From NCBI GenBank assembly GCA_028564925.1, contig CM053030.1:271597992-271661991 (forward strand): a stretch of 64,000 bases of DNA, written 5' to 3'. The notes under the pieces are model-generated. The model was not told the origin of the DNA and ran no database searches. It saw only the letters and a list, made by a program, of their open reading frames with translations. The DNA comes from Lithobates sylvaticus (lineage: Eukaryota > Chordata > Amphibia > Anura > Ranidae). Numbering within the stretch: position 1 is the stretch's first letter; the number at the start of each line of letters is the position of its first letter. The position numbers were made by a program, and so were the translations under genes. This document shows positions 1 to 9,794 of this stretch, piece by piece.

Positions 1-440
1 TGCCAAAAGTACCAATATCTGGTTTAATGATCATGGTATTTATGTGCTTGATTGGCCAGCAAACTCTGTGAGGTATTGTTAAGAGGAAGATGAGAGACAC
101 CAGACCCAACAATGCAGATGAGCTGAAGGCCGCTATCAAAGCAACCTGGGCATCCATAAAAACTCAGCAGTGCCATAGGCTGATCGCCTTAATGCCACAC
201 CACAGTAAGCCAACATTTCTATATTAAAAATCGTTTTTGTCATTGGTCTTATGTAATATTCTAATTTTCTGACATACTGAATTTTGGGTTTTCACTAGCT
301 GTAAGCCATATTCATCAAATGTTTGAAATATATCACTCTGTGTGTAACGCAACTATATAAAATATATGAGTTTCACTTTGAATTGAATTACTGAAAAAAT
401 TTACTTTTTGATGATATTATAGTTTTATGAGATGCACCTG
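1..440 (+). mobile_element. Tc1-like DNA transposon, 3' end
   Basis: The first 200 bases read, with small lesions, as the C-terminus of a Tc1/mariner DDE transposase. The phrase 'VKRKMRDTRPNNADELKAAI' is visible in frame, followed by a Q-Q-C-H-R-L-I pattern typical of the family's tail. The sequence then runs through AT-rich DNA to a terminal repeat ending in GATGCACCTG at 440, followed by TA, the expected target dinucleotide. The left half lies outside the window. The element is not functional here. The family assignment is firm and the subfamily is not. Confidence 0.75.
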
Positions 441-683
441 TATATCAATATATGGAGGGGTGCATGGCCAGGTTGTGAAAGAAACAAGACGCATGGCGCT
501 TGACCTCTGATCCTATACTCCGGCTGCCTCCATGTCTCTATGCAAGCTACACATACATAGGAAAGTGCCCCCCACGCATCACCTTCAGTGGTCATCTTGG
601 ACACTAGGCATCTGGTTGCAGTCATGTCCGTCAGCACTCAGACCTCCTCGATCGACTCTCCATGACAGGTCCAGGCCACTATT

Positions 684-1360
684 ATGACTTGCAGAGAGAC
701 GCTCATGGCCAAATCAGATTTCTTATCCACATACATCAGCTTTATACGCCATGATCTTGACAAGTTTTCCTCTCACCTAACTGAAGCAGAGGACTGCATC
801 TCACATGTGGAGAATACAGTCCGGTTAGACTTTTTGGAACTACATGCTCTACAGCCAAAAGTGAAAGCACTTCAGGAGAAGGTAATTGATGTGGAAAATT
901 GCCTTTATCACAACAATATTGGGATCCTAGGCCTACCGGAGAGAGTGGAAGGGCACAGGCCTGCAGATTTTGCTGAAACCTTCCTGTCTAAACTTCCTCG
1001 ATCTTACAGAGCGTTTCGCCAACCTTCGTGGTTGAATAGACTCACAAAGTACCCCTTATTCTGCCTATTCCTAGTGCACCATCACGGCCCTTTCTGCTAT
1101 GGCTCCTCAAATATTGGAACTGCTACAGAATCCTAGCTGTAACTAGCAACAAACCAGACCTCCATAATGAGAATTAGAAGATCTCACTCTTTCTAGACTA
1201 GCCTCCTGGGATCCAACAACCTTGCCGATCCTTCGCTGATGTCCGCAAGCGTCTCCTGGAAAAGGGCATCAAATTCAGCCTATTGTATCCCAGCAAGAAT
1301 TGTATAGTGAATGGAGACAACTTATTTGACTAACCCAACGTGGCATCTACCTGGCTGGAA
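684..1360 (+). pseudogene. L1 ORF1 remnant
   Basis: The open part (684-1136, 150 codons) has a heptad-like coiled-coil stretch (VENTVRLDFLELHALQPKVK), then an RRM entry resembling 'RNNIRILGLPERVEG' (here HNNIGILGLPERVEG). After a frame break, 1225-1360 still spells the conserved C-terminal domain with the phrase 'KGIKFSLLYPS'. In L1, ORF1p is a trimeric RNA-binding chaperone that coats the element RNA. This copy is truncated by stops and frameshifts and cannot be made whole. Confidence 0.7.
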
Positions 1361-1669
1361 ACCTGCTAGTCCTATTCATCAACCCCCGCTGACAGCCCGT
1401 TGCTGTTGCTCATTTCTTCAAGGCAAATATACCAGTTATCAGCCCTTCTTTGCTACTTCCTACATGTAGCTTGATATGCAGCAGTCATTATTTCATTTTT
1501 AGTTAGCACACTTTTATCCTGCTTATCTGCTCATCTTGCCTAGAAGTGGGCTCAAACTGTGGAGGTATGATATGCACCTTTGTTGGATTACATTTCTTAG
1601 TTAATTTAGGTTCTCTCTCACATGCATCTGCCAGTCCATGTTAGTCCAGCTACTGATGGATTTGATCTT

Positions 1670-2043
1670 TTTTTTTTTTTTTCAATAATTTTTTATTAAA
1701 GACATTTTTCAAAGTACATAAAAAGTGCAAAGAATACACAATAAAGCGTTGGACAACCATACAAGGGGTGGGTAGTTTCCCTTTAAGAACATTGCAGTGT
1801 ATTCCTATAGAACAATAACGTTAGGAAGAAAAAGGGAGGGTAAGGTACTAGATGGATAATAACGAGATTAACATTAACAATTTCCGAATAAGTACGTTAC
1901 ATAAAAAAAGAGAATTGCTAAGATACTGATGCAATCAAGAATGTATCTTCCTGAAGACAAATCTTAGTCTACTTTGAACCAGTCTGACCATATTTTCCAC
2001 TGATTGTCAAAATTTTTCCTATTGCCATCCTTATTCGCCAGCA
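1670..2043 (-). mobile_element. 5'-truncated L1 tail with 12-bp TSD
   Basis: A poly-T run at 1668-1682 marks the 3' tail of a minus-strand insertion. The complement ends in ...TTTAATAAAAAATTATTG plus poly-A. Its first bases on the minus strand read as the last ORF2 codons (a W-x-I-W-x-x-W pattern). The 12-mer GGATTTGATCTT lies at 1658-1669 and again at 2044-2055, a clean target-site duplication from target-primed reverse transcription. It sits in the inter-ORF spacer of the older L1, so it is younger than that copy. Confidence 0.85.
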
Positions 2044-2649
2044 GGATTTGATCTTATTTGAACAACGCCCTACCACCCTCTCATTGGAGACAACTGCCTC
2101 CCAGGTTTTTCCTGGTCTCACACATTGGACATAGTATACAGTATCTGCTATGACCAGTTTAGTTTCTTTTCTGTTACGGATATAAGCCTATACCTTACTC
2201 CGTTCATGTTTTTGAATGGGGATAGGTATCGGCAGGGTACGCACAGCTGTGCATGGGATGTTTTGGTTAACTGTTAATTTCGTATCAAGGTGCTTGCTCG
2301 TGCTCTGTTTGCTGCCCATCATATATCTCCTTGTATCAGACATAGTCATCCTTCCAATTTTTTACCTTTCTTTCTGTCATGGCCTCTCGTGTCTTTGAGA
2401 TGATGAAAGTTATATCATAGAATGTTCGGGTCCTAAAATTCAAAATTCAACTATTTCAATATATTAAAGCTCCACACCCCACACTGCAAAAACAACATCT
2501 TATGGGCAGCAAAGCTTTAGCATTGTAGAAAACTTGGGTCCAAAAAGCTTTCCATGCCACTTATTCTACATTTGATAGAGGTCAACACAACCTCAACCCC
2601 AGAGCAGAAACCTTTGACCTCTACTAAGAGGGGGCTTCACTTACACTAA

Positions 2650-3082
2650 GGCTGCTTTCACACTGGGGCGGTTTGCAGGCGCTATTGCGCTAAAAATAGC
2701 GCCTGCAAACCGACCCGAAACAGCTGTTGCTGTGTCTTCAGTGTGAAAGCCCTGAGGGCTTTCACACTGGAGCGGTGCGCTAGCAGGACGGTAAAAAAAA
2801 GTCCTGCTAGCTGCATCTTTGGAGTGGTGAAGGAGCGGTGTGTTCACCGCTCCTATAACGCCCCATCCCATTGAAATCAATGGGAGACCACGGGGATACC
2901 GCCCGCAAAGCGCCGCTGCAGCGGCGCTTTGCGGAGGTTTTTAACCCTTTTTCGGCCGCTAGCGGGGGTTAAAACCACCCCGCTAGCGGCCGCATACCGC
3001 GGGTAAAACGATGGTAAAGCAGCGCTAAATATAGCGCTGCTTTACCGTCGTCGCCCCGCACCGCCCCAGTGTGAAAGCAGCC
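2650..3082. mobile_element. Harbinger-like MITE, TAA target sites
   Basis: Terminal inverted repeats begin GGCTGCTTTCACACTGGGGC at the left and end with the complement at the right. TAA lies at 2647-2649 and 3083-3085, the 3-bp duplication expected for PIF/Harbinger. The interior is GC-rich and nearly palindromic: CGGCCGCTAGCGGGG against CCCCGCTAGCGGCCG, and GCGCTATATTTAGCGC-type arms. It has no coding capacity. Related copies lie at 38421, 40552, 41240 and 54830. It is inserted in the ORF2 of the old L1. Confidence 0.8.
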
Positions 3083-3515
3083 TAAGATAAGGTCGCGAGA
3101 CTTGAGCTGTATAAAGACAAAAAATACAATTTTGAGCAGGAGGACTGAAAATACAGACTCATAGCGATGTTGTCATAGTAAATGATATGCCCCTTACTTT
3201 AATTCTGGTGGCGTCCCATACTGGTGGCATGATTATATATCTGGATAGTATCCTAGAGGAGTTTAGACTATTATAACAACAAACTTTACAGCTCCTTTCT
3301 ACCACCAGATTTTGAGTCAGTCGGGCTATTTTCCTTACCTAACACCATTGCCCTAGAGTGGCTCTCAGATGAGGAAAGAACCTCCTTGGTGCATCCAATT
3401 TCTGAAGGCGTGTCTATGAAATTTCATAAGACCCATGGAGACTTTCTGGCCCTGAAACTGGCTTCTTTGTGCCTCCTATAGGCTTATTGCTTTACTAAAT
3501 TGTGAGTGGAGTTAA

Positions 3516-3886
3516 AAATGAAAAGTCAGCAGCTACACATACTGTAGCTGCTAACTTTTAACATTAGGACACTTGTCCTGGAGTCCAGCGATGTCGGTAC
3601 CACAGCCGATGTTTGCCTCGGCATGTTGAGTGCTGCCGTCGCCATTGCGGGTTCACGACCGGGTCCCTACTGCACATGTGCTCTCTCAGTGTCCCGGCAG
3701 AAGGGAAGGGAGGAGGAGGGGGGCCGAGCTCCTGACGTAATTCACTGCGGCCCGGTCTCCCAGAAGTGGAGAAAGGATAACTGTAAAAACAGGTACCCCC
3801 CCCCCCCCCCCTGAAAAGTGCCATATGTGACACCGGGAGGGGGGGATCAGATAAGAGGAAGTTCCACTTTTGGTTGGAACTCCGCT
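3516..3886. mobile_element. TTAA-type MITE fragment
   Basis: Shares with 53772-54118 an AAAAGTCAGCAGC...GCTGCTgaCTTTTA hairpin at one end and GGAACTCCGC at the other, next to TTAA (3887-3890). TTAA also occurs at 3512-3515. TTAA flanks are the hallmark of piggyBac targets. The two ends are not good inverted repeats, so the left edge may be lost. A C-run at about 3797-3811 is included. No real ORF. Confidence 0.5.
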
Positions 3887-4008
3887 TTAACTAAGCTCCT
3901 TACTGGTAGACTTAACCTTCTGTTGCACTTGGTGATAGATCCAAACCAATCTGGGTTTCATGGCTCATAAATCTTCGAGCATAAACCCAAGTAGATTCTT
4001 AACAAATA

Positions 4009-4032
4009 CAGTGCCTTGAAAAAGTATTCATA
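4009..4032 (-). mobile_element. Stump of a Tc1 terminal repeat
   Basis: CAGTGCCTTGAAAAAGTATT continues for four more bases and then stops. It is the exact complement of the right end of the Tc1 element at 56220-58305. Only 24 bases remain, because a different Tc1 family begins at 4033 after the TA at 4031-4032. The simplest reading is insertion of the second family into a TA inside the first family's terminal repeat, followed by loss of the rest. Confidence 0.7.
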
Positions 4033-4888
4033 CAGTGGGGGAAATAAGTAGATGCAGATTTTGTAAATTACCCATTTACAAAAAAATGAAGGGTCTCTAA
4101 TTTTTATCATAGGTGTATTTTAAAATGATAGAGACAGAAAATCATCCAAAAATCCAGAAAAAAAACACATAAAACTAATTATATAAATTAATGTGCAGTT
4201 CAGTGAGTGAATAAGTATTTGATCCCCAAGCAAAACATGACTTAGTACTTGGTAGAGAAAACATTGTTGGCAAGCAGAGGTAAGACGTTTCTTGTAGTTG
4301 GTGACCAGGTTTGCACACATCTCAGAAGGGATTTTGGTCCACTCTTCTTTACAGATCTTCTCTAAATCCTTAAGGTTTATTGGCTGTCGCTTAGTAACTT
4401 GAAGTTTCAGCTCCCTCCATAAAATTTCTACAGGATTAAGGTCTGGAGACTGACTAGGCCCCTCCATGGCCTTAATGTGCTTCTTTTTGAGCCACTCCTT
4501 TATTGCCTTGGTGGTATGTTTTGGGTCATTGTCATGCTGGAAGACCCATCCATGACCCATCTTCAGCGTTCTGGCCGAGGGAAGAAGGTTCTCATCCAAT
4601 ATTTTGCAATACATGGCCCCATCCATTGGCCCCTCAATGCGGCCTAGTCAGTCTGTACCTTTAGCAGAGAAACACCCCCAAAGCATCATGTTTCAACCTC
4701 TGTGCTTGACTGTAGGGATGGTGTTCCTAGGCTCATAATCAGCATTTTTGTTCCTCCAAGCACGGAGAGTCAAGTTAATGCCAAAGACCTCAATTTTGGT
4801 CTCCTATGAGCACTTTCTCCCAATCCTTCTCTGAATCATTTAGATGTTCATTGGCATGACTGTACATGTGCCTTGAGGAGGGGGACTC
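4033..4888 (-). pseudogene. Tc1-like transposase, minus-strand half
   Basis: Starts CAGTGGGGGAAATAAGTA after TA, the terminus of a widespread vertebrate Tc1 family. The minus strand from 4626 down encodes a DDE catalytic region: '[12 protein letters not shown]' (second D), '[14 protein letters not shown]' (third catalytic E) and a C-terminus reaching about 4250. Upstream text continues to about 4888 but is frameshifted, and the N-terminal DNA-binding domains are missing. It meets an oppositely oriented copy head to head. Confidence 0.8.
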
Positions 4889-5352
4889 ACTATGTTTGGA
4901 GGAAGAAAAATACTGACTATGACCCAAAGAACACCATCCCTACAGTCAAGCACAAATGGTGGAAACATTATGCTTTGTGGCTGTCTCTCTGCTAAAAGGT
5001 ACAGATCGACTTTGCCGCATTGAGGGGGCCATGTATTGTAAAATATTGGATGAGAACCTTCTTCCCTCAGCCAGAACACTGAAGATGGGTCATGGATGGG
5101 TCTTCCAGCATGACAATGACCCAAAACATACCACCAAGAGAACCAAGGAGTGTATCAAGAAGCACATTTAGGTCATAAGGTGACCTAGTCAGTCTGCAGA
5201 CCTTAATCCTATAGAAAATTTATGGAGGGAGCTGAAACTTCGAGTTGCCAAGTGACAGCCAAGAAACCTTAATCATTTAGAGAAGATCTGTTAATCATTT
5301 AGAGAAGAAGAGTGACAAAATCCCTCCTGAGATGTGTAAAAACCTGTGTAAA
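4889..5352 (+). pseudogene. Tc1-like transposase, plus-strand fragment
   Basis: The same family as the preceding entry in the opposite orientation. It covers the middle of the transposase from about the [15 protein letters not shown] region to the C-terminal third. The open stretch 4956-5171 ends in '[17 protein letters not shown]'. It then runs through the PDLNP-like region (5200-5230) with stops. No terminal repeat is visible at its right side, where a piggyBac-like MITE fragment begins. Confidence 0.75.
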
Positions 5353-5712
5353 TGTCACTGGCAGGGAAGGGGTTAACAGTAGGGGGCGATCCAGGGGTTA
5401 ACTGTGTTACTTAGGGAGTGATTCTAACTGTGGGGGGATGGGACTGCCTGGGTGAGGAGACCGATCGTTGTTCATACTTGGTATGAACAACAGATCGCTC
5501 GCTTCACCCCTGACAGCACAGAGATCTATCTGTTTACATTGACAGATCTCCGTTCGGTCTCTTTGTGGAGCGATCGCGGGTGCCCGGCAAACATCGCGGG
5601 TGCCCGGCGGTCATCACGACCGCCGGGCACGCCCATCGGCTCCTGCGTAGCACCGCGGGTGTGCACGTTCCCCCCAGTTGTCAAAAGGCGAGCCAACGTA
5701 TAAATACGTTAA
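5353..5712. mobile_element. piggyBac-like MITE fragment
   Basis: The sequence ACTGGCAGGGAAGGGGTTAA and the following GC-rich stretch with GGTGCCCGGCGGTCA... and its complement resemble the interiors of the TTAA-flanked elements at 35958-36928, 45880 and 60958-63100. Both complete termini are missing or too diverged to place. No coding content. Confidence 0.5.
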
Positions 5713-5734
5713 AGATAGTCTGCTTTTAAACTGT

Positions 5735-6413
5735 GTTAAAAATTATTTGAACAATAGATTTTTATTGAGTTTTACCATTTTTACAAACAAAAAAAAACAG
5801 AAAATCCAGATATTGGTAAAAACAGTGAAACTTCAAGTGGAAGCTATGGCTTACAATAGTGCAAGAATATGATACAATACCATACAATATCATGTAGAAC
5901 AAGAAAATATTCATGTAACGCGATTCGAGCGTGTGGACCCAGTTAAACATAGGTACATGTCCAGTTTTTAGAGTTGATATAGTAGGTGGTCCCACCCCCG
6001 ACGGGATCATACTGTGACCAGAGTGCATGACCCCCCACCCCGCGGGTCAAAATAGACTTTCAGATTCAAATAAGCAGTAACTAGAAAACCATTTACGTTT
6101 GTAGTGACTGTACATTACTCTCACAGTTGTGTCAATAAGTATGCTTAATCCGTCCTGGCAGATACCATATCCTTGTTTGGAACTATTCAGTTAGTGGAAT
6201 TTGTGTATTGTTCTTGATCCACGTGGACCAAGGGAGCCATAGTAGATTGGCGCGGTCCAGTCTGCCATTTTTGATTGCTATGTTTTGTTCGTATATATAG
6301 TGAAGATGGGTTGTCCTCACTACCTCTCCTAGAGTGGGTGGTTCAGGGTTTTTCCATCGTCTAGTTATGGATAGTCTAGTCGAGAGCAGAATATGAGATA
6401 GGATAAAAATTGT

Positions 6414-6420
<7 letters not shown>
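5735..6420 (-). mobile_element. 5'-truncated L1 tail
   Basis: The minus strand shows the end of ORF2: from about 6420 to the stop at 6183 it reads '...WKNPEPPTLGEVVRTTHLHY' and 'LLWLPWSTWIKN', the usual W-rich L1 C-terminus. A 3' UTR follows, ending in an AATAAAAATCTATTG-type tail near 5750. The 5' side breaks off in the (TA)n/(AC)n tract. No target duplication could be found with confidence. Confidence 0.7.

Positions 6421-6422
<2 letters not shown>

Positions 6423-6482
<60 letters not shown>
6423..6482. repeat. (AC)n microsatellite, about 30 units
   Basis: An uninterrupted AC dinucleotide run preceded by a short TA run. It abuts the truncated end of the L1 tail. The alternating Val-Cys frame on the minus strand is a simple-repeat artefact. 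Confidence 0.98.
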
Positions 6483-6484
<2 letters not shown>

Positions 6485-6817
6485 AAATATCTTTAAAAAT
6501 CTGAAAGGGAGATAAATTCCCCTTTCTCTTTACAAATGGGTGCCAGCACAACTGAGTATGCTTAGACATGCAAAGTGCCCTCATTTTAACTCCCATGCCT
6601 TTTTTACAGGGCGCTATAGCAAATACCAAAATGAGCACTGGGTTAAAAAGCATTTTTTGAGAGTGAAAATTAGTTATGTAGCCGGATGCAAGTTTCAGCC
6701 ATTGATTCTAATGGTACAATTGTAACTTCCCCAAATAAATACTTTTCATGTTGAGATTAAATGTATCTTTCTCTCAAAAAAACTGTCCTTGCAACAATGT
6801 TGCTTCTCCTTCATCTA

Positions 6818-7189
6818 CAGTAAAACCTTGGATTGCGAGTCCCACGGTTTGCGAGAGTTTCACAATACGAGCTGTAATTTTTTTAAATCCTTACTTGGTT
6901 TGTGAGCGTTGTCTCGCAAGACCAGCAGGATTCAAGCCACTGGGGTGTGCAGTACCGCATTTGGCCAGAGGTGCAGGCGCGGCGGTGATGCTCGGAAACA
7001 CTCCATTCCTGAGTGTCTCCGGCGCCCCCCCCCCCCAACTCTGGCCAAATGCGGTACTGCATAGACAAGCAGTGGCTGTTGAAAAAATTATCTGAGTTTC
7101 CACTGATTCCTATGGGGAAACTCGCTTTGATATATGAGTGCTTTGGATTACAAGCATTCTTCTGGAATGGATAATCCAAGGTACTACTG
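6818..7189. mobile_element. Tc1/mariner (pogo-like) MITE
   Basis: Begins CAGTAAAACCTTGGATTGCG and ends in an inverted counterpart ...AATCCAAGGTACTACTG. TA lies on both sides (6816-6817 and 7190-7191). The TIR style (CAGT.....CCTTGG) is that of pogo/Tigger-like non-autonomous elements. An internal hairpin pairs GTACCGCATTTGGCCAGAG (about 6950) with CTCTGGCCAAATGCGGTAC (about 7040). No transposase. Confidence 0.75.
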
Positions 7190-7593
7190 TATTTTGTTTT
7201 AAAGAATGCTAGAATGTGTAATGTTTTCATGTTTTGGTAAAATATATTTATTTTTCTCTGTCTCTCTCGTTTCTATCCATCTCACAAAAATCTTTACCCA
7301 AACTCACATAGGTGTCTTTACAAACCACAAACAATTCCATTGCTAATGCAAATTTCAAATGAGTCACAATTTTGTGTGTTTTTTATTATTTCCAAATGAT
7401 CAAAATTAGAGCCCAAAAAATGTGATATGTGTACCAACATCAGAAATCAAAATATCATTCCCAAAAATTAGAGGGTAACATCACTATTCTACACTCACAC
7501 ACCAAGAACCACCAACATAACTCCTGACTAATGTCATTCCACCACCTATATGTCCAAAGAAATGCAGTATTTATATGTAGGAGGGTTTCACAT

Positions 7594-7705
7594 GTGGCAG
7601 CACAGTGGCTAACAGGTTAGCCCTTCTGCCTAGCTGAGGTTCTTGTCTTGGATCCCAAACATGCCACTTCATGTAGAGAAGTTGTCTGTTCTCCCTATGT
7701 TGTTA
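7594..7705 (+). repeat. SINE-like tRNA-related fragment, copy 1
   Basis: GTGGCAGCACAGTGGCTAAC, then GGTTAG...TTCTGCCTAGC and a degraded box-B-like region. It resembles the common vertebrate GGCTCAGTGGTTAG / GGTTCAAATCCC repeat. No poly-A or target duplication was located. It could instead belong to a MITE. Confidence 0.45.
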
Positions 7706-8075
7706 AACATAACTCCTGACTCAGGTCCTTACATAAATGATGTCTAAATTTAGTATTTATGTGTAGGAGGGTTCCCCCACCATTGCAAATCATGTCATAG
7801 GTTTTCTATGGGCAAGGACTATATTCAGCCTTAACATTTCCCCACCAGCATTAATTGCAGCCTCTTACCAAGCCAAAACCCACAAAATGACAGATGTTTA
7901 TCTCTAAGCATGCTTACAGTAATCAGCCATAACCAGACTTCAAAACAGATGGCATATGCCAGAAACAGGTTGTTCAGCGTCTCTCTGGCCTTCCACAGTA
8001 CACCTGCATTGATTAACTTCTTACACCCCTGGGACTTGGGACAGTTTGACACCACAGAGATGCAGCCTACAAACA

Positions 8076-8195
8076 TGAGGCAGCCCAGAGGCTTACAGGT
8101 AAGCACTTCTGCCTAGCAGCACTGAGGTTCTTGGTTCAAATCCCAATCCTGCTCCCTGGCTAGAGGTTTCTATGTTCTTCCTCTGTTGTGCTGTA
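8076..8195 (+). repeat. SINE-like tRNA-related fragment, copy 2
   Basis: GAGGCAGCCCAGAGGCTTAC, GCACTTCTGCCTAGCAGCAC and a good box-B-like GGTTCAAATCCC near 8134. It aligns by eye to copy 1 at 7594. Probably an old retroposon fragment. Confidence 0.5.
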
Positions 8196-8406
8196 CAAGT
8201 TTATTTTTCACCAGTGATGACATTTTTGATGGGTTTTACATAATGGAACCACAAGAAATCACATTATAAAATCAAGCAGTATGGGTTTGCACCAAATCTG
8301 GAACTGGGGTGTTTTGGGCCAGATATGGATGTATAAGTCTGGTGTGATCCTGCACACATATTTTAATGTTGTATGCTGATGATGAATGACGAATACACTT
8401 TGTCAC

Positions 8407-8830
8407 TGTCAGAAACCATGAATCAGACTGAGCCAAAAGTACAGTTAAATCACACGTGTTTAATAATAATAAAAAAAAGGTAAACAGAGTAAACGTAGTC
8501 AAAACATAGCCAGAGTTCAGGAACCGGAACGGATAGTCAGACAAGCCAAAATGTCAGGGAGCCAGAGATGAGTGTAGTAGAACAGCAAGCAGGATCTGGA
8601 GCCAGAAGGAATGTCAGCCAAGCAAGTCTTTAACAGGAACACAGGAGAGCGTCTCTAGAGATGTGAACAAGGTGAAGGTAGAGATCATCTGGGCTGGACG
8701 GCTTATGTAGGCAGGACTGACGAGCAGGATATCATCAACAGGTGAGTCACTGTGGAGAGATAGGAGCTGGCAATTAGCTGACAGTTGAGCAGCCAGCTTA
8801 GAGAAGGAAGGGCTGAACCCAGCCCTGACA
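8407..8830 (-). repeat. Gypsy 3' LTR (left copy)
   Basis: A 424-bp LTR with TGTCAG/CTGACA ends. The adjoining GTACCCCCTCCTC at 8831-8843 is the complement of a polypurine tract, as expected next to a 3' LTR. It is paired with 25200-25623. Confidence 0.88.
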
Positions 8831-8843
8831 GTACCCCCTCCTC

Positions 8844-9300
8844 AATGACCTCTCCCCCTCTGAGGGAAACCAGGCTTGAGGGGAAAATGTCTATGGAAAT
8901 CACGGAGGAGGACAGGGGCATGAACATCCGAGGATGAGACCCAAGAGGGTTCTTCCGGATGGTACCCTTTCCAATGCACCAGGCACTGAACATACGGGAG
9001 TCAACAATGGACTGTACTTCATACTCCTCGTGGTTCTCAACCTGTACAGGGTAAGGAAGAGGCACCGAGGTGGTAAAGCGGTTGCAGACCAAAGGTTTTA
9101 ATAAAGAGACATGAAACACGTTTGAGATACGCATATTAGAAGGAAGGTCTAATGCGAAAGCCACTGGGTTAATCCTGAGAAGAATACGATAAGGCCTAAT
9201 AAACCAAGGTGCAAACTTCAGAGAGGAAACACAAAGTTGGAGGTTGTGAGATGACAGCCAGACCCTGTCCCCGACCTGGTAGGAAGGCGCAGGCAGGCGT
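8844..9300 (-). pseudogene. Gypsy pol tail (end of integrase, chromodomain side)
   Basis: The minus strand contains 'MRISNVFHVSLLKPLVCNRF', the conserved end of Gypsy integrase (the P-x-VFHVSLLKP phrase), followed by an EYEV-x-S-I-V-D-S-R segment that leads into the chromodomain of chromoviruses. It ends where the solo LTR block begins at 9301. Fossil. Confidence 0.8.
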
Positions 9301-9794
9301 TGTAGAATATCATATTAGCCAATGTATTTCATATTATTCACATTGATTTGCATATGTTTTATTGATAATATAATTGTTATTATTATATAGTAGTGGTCTT
9401 ATCAATACTATTTTTAAATAGTAAAACAATAATTAATAATCTTTATTAATGTATAAATATAGAGAAAGTTTTAAATGCTGAACTTTAGATGACCTCTCTG
9501 CTTCTTTTACATACTTTTTATAAGATAGTTTACTGGGTGAAAGTTCATTAAAATAGATTTAAGTTATATAGAACTGTCCCAAGTCCTTGAAATGCATATA
9601 AATCAAACAGATAAAATAACAAAACAGGTGATTAAAATAATTATGTGGGAGCGCATGCGCGGCGTGCGGGATGGCGGACGTGTAAAGGAAGAGCTCCGGT
9701 CCCCGTCTCCCGATCCGCGGCTCCTACGCAGCTACACGAGCAGCCCCTAGCATAGGAGCGACACCGCTGACTGCCGGAACCCCCCAGGCAACGT

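Larger units (their letters stand above)
2403..4005 (+). pseudogene. L1 ORF2 remnant (EN start, RT fragment)
   Basis: From 2403 the frame reads M-M-K-V-I-S-stop-N-V-R, the classic L1 endonuclease opening (MKVISWNVRG) with the tryptophan codon turned into a stop. Degraded EN text follows to about 2640. After the MITE, 3086-3495 holds weakly recognisable linker and pre-RT sequence. At 3891-3960 the RT phrase 'KLLTGRLNLLLHLVIDPNQS' matches the conserved AK(I/L)L-x-x-RLN...DQ-x-GF block. Most of the endonuclease and the RT catalytic core are absent. Confidence 0.7.
453..4008 (+). mobile_element. Old L1-clade LINE, nested and broken
   Basis: A degraded L1 in plus orientation. A G-rich 5' start (GGAGGGGTGCATGGCC) resembles the 5' start of the full-length L1 at 24543. 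ORF1 remnants follow to about 1360, then an inter-ORF spacer, an ORF2 endonuclease start at 2403, and reverse-transcriptase text near 3900-4005 where the Tc1 block begins. Three later insertions split it: an L1 tail (1670-2043), a Harbinger-like MITE (2650-3082) and a TTAA-type MITE (about 3516-3886). Much of the endonuclease and linker is missing. There are many stops and frameshifts, so it is the oldest LINE layer here. Confidence 0.75.
7192..8401. other. Unassigned AT-rich stretch with short duplications
   Basis: No gene recognised. The two open frames near 7831-8116 overlap on opposite strands and show no family signature. Two diverged ~75-bp segments (about 7516-7590 and 7707-7777) share AACATAACTCCTGACT and TATGTAGGAGGGTT, so there is an old local duplication with a period near 190 bp. 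The two SINE-like pieces are listed separately. The remainder looks like plain intergenic sequence. Confidence 0.5.

Noticed and set aside
6183-6653. A 156-codon minus-strand frame with a long Val-Cys run
   Set aside because: The frame passes through (AC)n. Only its last ~80 codons are L1 ORF2 text.
7594-8195. tRNA genes
   Set aside because: Box-B-like text is present but the cloverleaf arms do not form and the copies are degraded. They fit SINE-like fragments better.
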